From Taudactylus pleione (Eukaryota; Chordata; Amphibia; Anura; Myobatrachidae), in assembly GCA_031769625.1 (NCBI GenBank), contig JAUIMM010002022.1:62001-126000 (forward strand): DNA of 64,000 nucleotides. The letters run 5' to 3'. How positions within the stretch are numbered: position 1 is the first letter of the stretch; every line of letters begins with the position of its first letter. Positions 58,791 to 64,000 of the stretch are shown here, one piece after another. The notes beneath the pieces are model-generated. The model saw nothing but the letters and a program-made list of their open reading frames with translations, made no database searches and was not told where the DNA came from. The translations under genes were made by a program, and so were the position numbers.

Positions 58791-61700
58791 TTTAGGCCAA
58801 AATGCATTGAAAGCAATGGAAACAACAAAAGCGCATACTTTGTGATATCTCCTCTTGTAGCAAACACAGACAGCTCAAAATTTCACTGGATGTGTTGAAG
58901 ACCAAGACCCAAAAATGTGATGTGAAATGGTTTTTCTCCCATGTTGCATTTAAGAGAAAACAGCAAATGCAAGTTTTAGGCCAAAATGCATTGAAAGCAA
59001 TGAAAACAACAAAAGCGCATACTTTGTGATATCTCCTCTTGTAGCAAACACAGACAGCTCAAAATTTCACTGGATGTGTTGAAGACCAAGACCCACAAAT
59101 GTGATGTGAAATGGTTTTTCTCCCATGTTGCGTTTAAGAGAAAACAGCAAATGCACGTTTTAGGCCAAAATGCTTTGAAAGCAATGGAAACAACAAAAGC
59201 GCATACTTTGTGATATCTCCTCTTGTAGCAAACACAGACAGCTCAAAATTTCACTGGATGTGTTGAAGACCAAGACCCACAAATGTGATGTGAAATGGTT
59301 TTTCTCCCATGTTGCGTTTAAGAGAAAACAGCAAATGCACGTTTTAGGCCAAAATGCATTGAAAGCAATGGAAACAACAAAAGAGCATACTTTGTGTTAT
59401 CTCCTCTTGTAGCAAACACAGACAGCTCAAAATTTCACTGGATGTGTTGAAGACCAAAACCCACAAATGTGATGTGAAATGGTTTTTCTCCCATGTTGCA
59501 TTTAAGAGAAAACAGCAAATGCAAGTTTTAGGCCAAAATGCATTGAAAGCAATGGAAATAACAAAAGCGCATACTTTGTGATATCTCCTCTTGTAGCAAA
59601 CACAGACAGCTCAAAATTTCACTGGATGTGTTGAAGACCAAGACCCACAAATGTGATGTGAAATGGTTTTTCTCCCATGTTGTGTTTAAGAGAAAACAGC
59701 AAATGCACGTTTTAGGCCAAAATGCTTTGAAAGCAATGGAAACAACAAAAGCGCATACTTTGTGATATCTCCTCTTGTAGCAAACACAGACAGCTCAAAA
59801 TTTCACTGGATGTGTTGAAGACCAAGACCCACAAATGTGATGTGAAATGGTTTTTCTCCCATGTTGCTTTTAAGAGAAAACAGCAAATGCAAGTTTTAGG
59901 CCAAAATGCATTGAAAGCAATGGAAATAACAAAAGTCCATACTTTGTGATATCTCCTCTTGTAGCAAACACAGACAGCTCAAAATTGCACTGGATGTGTT
60001 GAAGACCAAGACCCACAAATGTGATGTGAAATGGTTTTTCTCCCATGTTGCGTTTAAGAGAAAACAGCAAATGCACGTTTTAGGCCAAAATGCATTGAAA
60101 GCAATGAAAACAACAAAAGCGCATACTTTGTGATATCTCCTCTTGTAGCAAACACAGACAGCTCAAAATTTCACTGGATGTGTTGAAGACCAAGACCCAC
60201 AAATGTGATGTGAAATGGTTTTTCTCCCATGTTGCGTTTAAGAGAAAACAGCAAATGCACGTTTTAGGCCAAAATGCTTTGAAAGCAATGGAAACAACAA
60301 AAGCGCATACTTTGTGATATCTCCTCTTGTAGCAAACACAGACAGCTCAAAATTTCACTGGATGTGTTGAAGACCAAGACCCACAAATGTGATGTGAAAT
60401 GGTTTTTCTCCCATGTTGCGTTTAAGAGAAAACAGCAAATGCACGTTTTAGGCCAAAATGCTTTGAAAGCAATGGAAACAACAAAAGCGCATACTTTGTG
60501 ATATCTCCTCTTGTAGCAAACACAGACAGCTCAAAATTTCACTGGATGTGTTGAAGACCAAGACCCACAAATGTGATGTGAAATGGTTTTTCTCCCATGT
60601 TGCGTTTAAGAGAAAACAGCAACTGCACGTTTTAGGCCAAAATGCTTTGAAAGCAATGGAAACAACAAAAGCGCATACTTTGTGATATCTCCTCTTGTAG
60701 CAAACACAGACAGCTCAAAATTTCACTGGATGTGTTGAAGACCAAGACCCACAAATGTGATGTGAAATGGTTTTTCTCCCATGTTGCGTTTAAGAGAAAA
60801 CAGCAAATGCACGTTTTAGGCCAAAATGTATTGAAAGCAATGGAAATAACAAAAGTCCATACTTTGTGATATCTCCTCTTGTAGCAAACACAGACAGCTC
60901 AAAATTGCACTGGATGTGTTGAAGACCAAGACCCACAAATGTGATGTGAAATGGTTTTTCTCCCATGTTGCGTTTAAGAGAAAACAGCAAATGCAAGTTT
61001 TAGGCCAAAATGCATTGAAAGCAATGAAAACAACAAAAGCTCATACTTTGTGATATCTCCTCTTGTAGCAAACACAGACAGCTCAAAATTTCACTGGATG
61101 TGTTGAAGACCAAGACCCACAAATGTGATGTGAAATGGTTTTTCTCCCATGTTGCGTTTAAGAGAAAACAGCAAATGCACGTTTTAGGCCAAAATGCTTT
61201 GAAAGCAATGGAAACAACAAAAGCGCATACTTTGTGATATCTCCTCTTGTAGCAAACACAGACAGCTCAAAATTGCACTGGATGTGTTGAAGACCAAGAC
61301 CCACAAATGTGATGTGAAATGGTTTTTCTCCCATGTTGCGTTTAAGAGAAAACAGCAAATGCACGTTTTAGGCCAAAATGCTTTGAAAGCAATGAAAACT
61401 ACAAAAGCGCATACTTTGTGATATCTCCTCTTGTAGCAAAAACACAGACAGCTCAAAATTTCACTGGATGTGTTGAAGACCAAGACCCACAAATGTGATG
61501 TGAAATGGTTTTTCTCCCATGTTGCGTTTAAGAGAAAACAGCAAATGCTCATTTTATGCCAAAATGCATTGAAAGCAATGGAAACAACAAAAGCGCATAC
61601 TTTGTGATATCTCCTCTTGTAGCAAACAGAGACAGCTCAAAATTTCACTGGATGTGTTGAAGACCAAGACCCACAAATGTGATGTGAAATGGTTTTTCTC

Positions 61701-64000
61701 CCATGTTGCTTTTAAGAGAAAACAGCAAATGCAAGTTTTAGGCCAAAATGCATTGAAAGCAATGGAAATAACAAAAGTCCATACTTTGTGATATCTCCTC
61801 TTGTAGCAAACACAGACAGCTCAAAATTTCACTGGATGTGTTGAAGACCAAGACCCACAAATATGATGTGAAAAGGTTTTTCTCCCATGTTGCGTTTAAG
61901 AGAAAACAGCAAATGCACGTTTTAGGCCAAAATGCATTGAAAGCAATGGAAACAACAAAAGCGCATACTTTGTGATATCTCCTCTTGTAGCAAACACAGA
62001 CAGCTCAAAATTTCACTGGATGTGTTGAAGACCAAGACCCACAAATGTGATGTGAAATGGTTTTTCTCCCAAGTTGCTTTTAAGAGAAAACAGCAAATGC
62101 AAGTTTTAGGCCAAAATGCATTGAAAGCAATGGAAATAACAAAAGTCCATACTTTGTGATATCTCCTCTTGTAGCAAACACAGACAGCTCAAAATTGCAC
62201 TGGATGTGTTGAAGACCAAGACCCACAAATGTGATGTGAAATGGGTTTTCTCCCATGTTGCGTTTAAGAGAAAACAGCAAATGCACGTTTTAGGCCAAAA
62301 TGCTTTGAAAGCAATGGAAACAACAAAAGCGCATACTTTGTGATATCTCCTCTTGTAGCAAACACAGACAGCTCAAAATTTCACTGGATGTGTTGAAGAC
62401 CAAAACCCACAAATGTGATGTGAAATGGTTTTTCTCCCATGTTGCATTTAAGAGAAAACAGCAAATGCAAGTTTTAGGCCAAAATGCATTGAAAGCAATG
62501 GAAATAACAAAAGCGCATACTTTGTGATATCTCCTCTTGTAGCAAACACAGACAGCTCAAAATTTCCCTGGATGTGTTGAAGACCAAGACCCACAAATGT
62601 GATGTGAAATGGTTTTTCTCCCATGTTGCGTTTAAGAGAAAACAGCAAATGCACGTTTTAGGCCAAAATGCTTTGAAAGCAATGGAAACAACAAAAGCGC
62701 ATACTTTGTGATATCTCCTCTTGTAGCAAACACAGACAGCTCAAAATTTCACTGGATGTGTTGAAGACCAAGACCCACAAATGTGATGTGAAATGGTTTT
62801 TCTCCCATGTTGCTTTTAAGAGAAAACAGCAAATGCAAGTTTTAGGCCAAAATGCATTGAAAGCAATGGAAATAACAAAAGTCCATACTTTGTGATATCT
62901 CCTCTTGTAGCAAACACAGACAGCTCAAAATTGCACTGGATGTGTTGAAGACCAAGACCCACAAATGTGATGTGAAATGGTTTTTCTCCCATGTTGCGTT
63001 TAAGAGAAAACAGCAAATGCATGTTTTAGGCCAAAATGCATTGAAAGCAATGGAAACAACAAAAGCGCATACTTTGTGATATCTCCTCTTGTAGCAAACA
63101 CAGACAGCTCAAAATTTCACTGGATGTGTTGAAGACCAAGACCCAAAAATGTGATGTGAAATGGTTTTTCTCCCATGTTGCGTTTAAGAGAAAACAGCAA
63201 ATGCAAGTTTTAGGCCAAAATGCATTGAAAGCAATGAAAACAACAAAAGCGCATACTTTGTGATATCTCCTCTTGTAGCAAATACAGACAGCTCAAAATT
63301 TCACTGGATTTGTTGAAGACCAAAACCCACAAATGTGATGTGAAATGGTTTTTCTCCCATGTTGCATTTAAGAGAAAACAGCAAATGCAAGTTTTAGGCC
63401 AAAATGCATTGAAAGCAATGGAAATAACAAAAGCGCATACTTTGTGATATCTCCTCTTGTAGCAAACACAGACAGCTCAAAATTTCACTGGATGTGTTGA
63501 AGACCAAGACCCACAAATGTGATGTGAAATGGTTTTTCTCCCATGTTGTGTTTAAGAGAAAACAGCAAATGCACGTTTTAGGCCAAAATGCTTTGAAAGC
63601 AATGGAAACAACAAAAGCGCATACTTTGTGATATCTCCTCTTGTAGCAAACACAGACAGCTCAAAATTTCACTGGATGTGTTGAAGACCAAGACCCACAA
63701 ATGTGATGTGAAATGGTTTTTCTCCCATGTTGCTTTTAAGAGAAAACAGCAAATGCAAGTTTTAGGCCAAAATGCATTGAAAGCAATGGAAATAACAAAA
63801 GCGCATACTTTGTGATATCTCCTCTTGTAGCAAACACAGACAGCTCAAAATTGCACTGGATGTGTTGAAGACCAAGACCCACAAATGTGATGTGAAATGG
63901 TTTTTCTCCCATGTTGCGTTTAAGAGAAAACAGCAAATGCACGTTTTAGCCCAAAATGCATTGAAAGCAATGGAAACAACAAAAGCGCATACTTTGTGAT

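Larger units (their letters stand above)
46760..64000. repeat. Right satellite array, same ~184-bp monomer (about 94 copies)
   Basis: The same monomer and orientation as the left array resumes directly after the LINE at GACCAAGACCC and continues to the window end. Monomer register is unbroken: removing 7,092 bp aligns the left flank (39,193-39,667) and right flank (46,760 onward) continuously with 52,171 onward. The array is built mainly from the right-domain variants: GGAAACAACAAAAGAGCAT monomers, CCAAAACCC monomers, and CAAG/CACG alternation before TTTTAGG. The 183-bp GAAAACACAAAAG variant common in the first 23 kb is absent here. No gene or other inserted element was seen in this stretch. 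Confidence 0.98.

Noticed and set aside
1..64000. CRISPR array
   Set aside because: The whole ~184-bp unit is conserved, with no alternation of short repeats and unique spacers, and the inserted element is eukaryotic.
1..64000. CENP-B box
   Set aside because: No monomer variant read shows TTCG followed at the correct spacing by A and CGGG; the monomer has only isolated CG dinucleotides such as CACGTTTT, TTGCGTTT and AGCGCAT.

Overview
This window is eukaryotic satellite DNA. It holds about 309 head-to-tail copies of a roughly 184-bp, AT-rich monomer (about 39% GC by hand count of my consensus), running from base 1 to 39,667 and from 46,760 to 64,000. One unrelated 7,092-bp insertion interrupts it: an apparently full-length non-LTR (LINE) retrotransposon on the + strand with two intact reading frames. 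No host gene, tRNA, rRNA, CRISPR array or bacterial feature was seen. The retrotransposon resembles the Tx1 group of the L1 clade (APE-type endonuclease, reverse transcriptase, C-terminal zinc motif, and an ORF1 with three CCHC knuckles). That group is best known from fish, amphibians and reptiles, so the most economical reading is a vertebrate genome, possibly amphibian or fish, in a pericentromeric or centromeric satellite block. The species and the centromeric role are inference.

Layout. (1) 1-39,667: left satellite array. From 1 to about 22.9 kb it is rich in a 183-bp monomer variant, and blocks of 1.4-5.5 kb recur nearly unchanged at offsets of 3,125, 6,434, 6,801 and 4,044 bp. From about 22.9 to 31.4 kb it is a mosaic. 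After 31.4 kb the 183-bp variant disappears and other variants dominate. (2) 39,668-46,759: LINE, made of a 94-bp leader, ORF1 (1,059 aa), a 42-bp spacer in the same frame, ORF2 (1,125 aa) and a 398-bp 3' region with a G-rich tract, ending in AATAAA plus a few bases with no poly(A) tail. (3) 46,760-64,000: right satellite array, in the same monomer register as the left. It holds two near-identical copies of the insertion locus without the insertion (around 52,643 and 57,977).

How the parts fit. ORF1 is expected to bind the element's RNA and ORF2 to nick the target and reverse-transcribe; all the catalytic residues I checked are present. Subtracting 7,092 bp restores the satellite exactly, so the insertion made essentially no target-site duplication or deletion. 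The last 16 bases of the element and junction (46,747-46,762) match 14 of 16 bases of a satellite segment lying just upstream in the monomer. An intact LINE with satellite-like 3' end sequence, joined seamlessly into a satellite, is the most interesting signal here. A satellite-targeting member of a family known for site-specific insertion is a plausible but unproven reading. The many ~100-aa open frames in the satellite are not genes.
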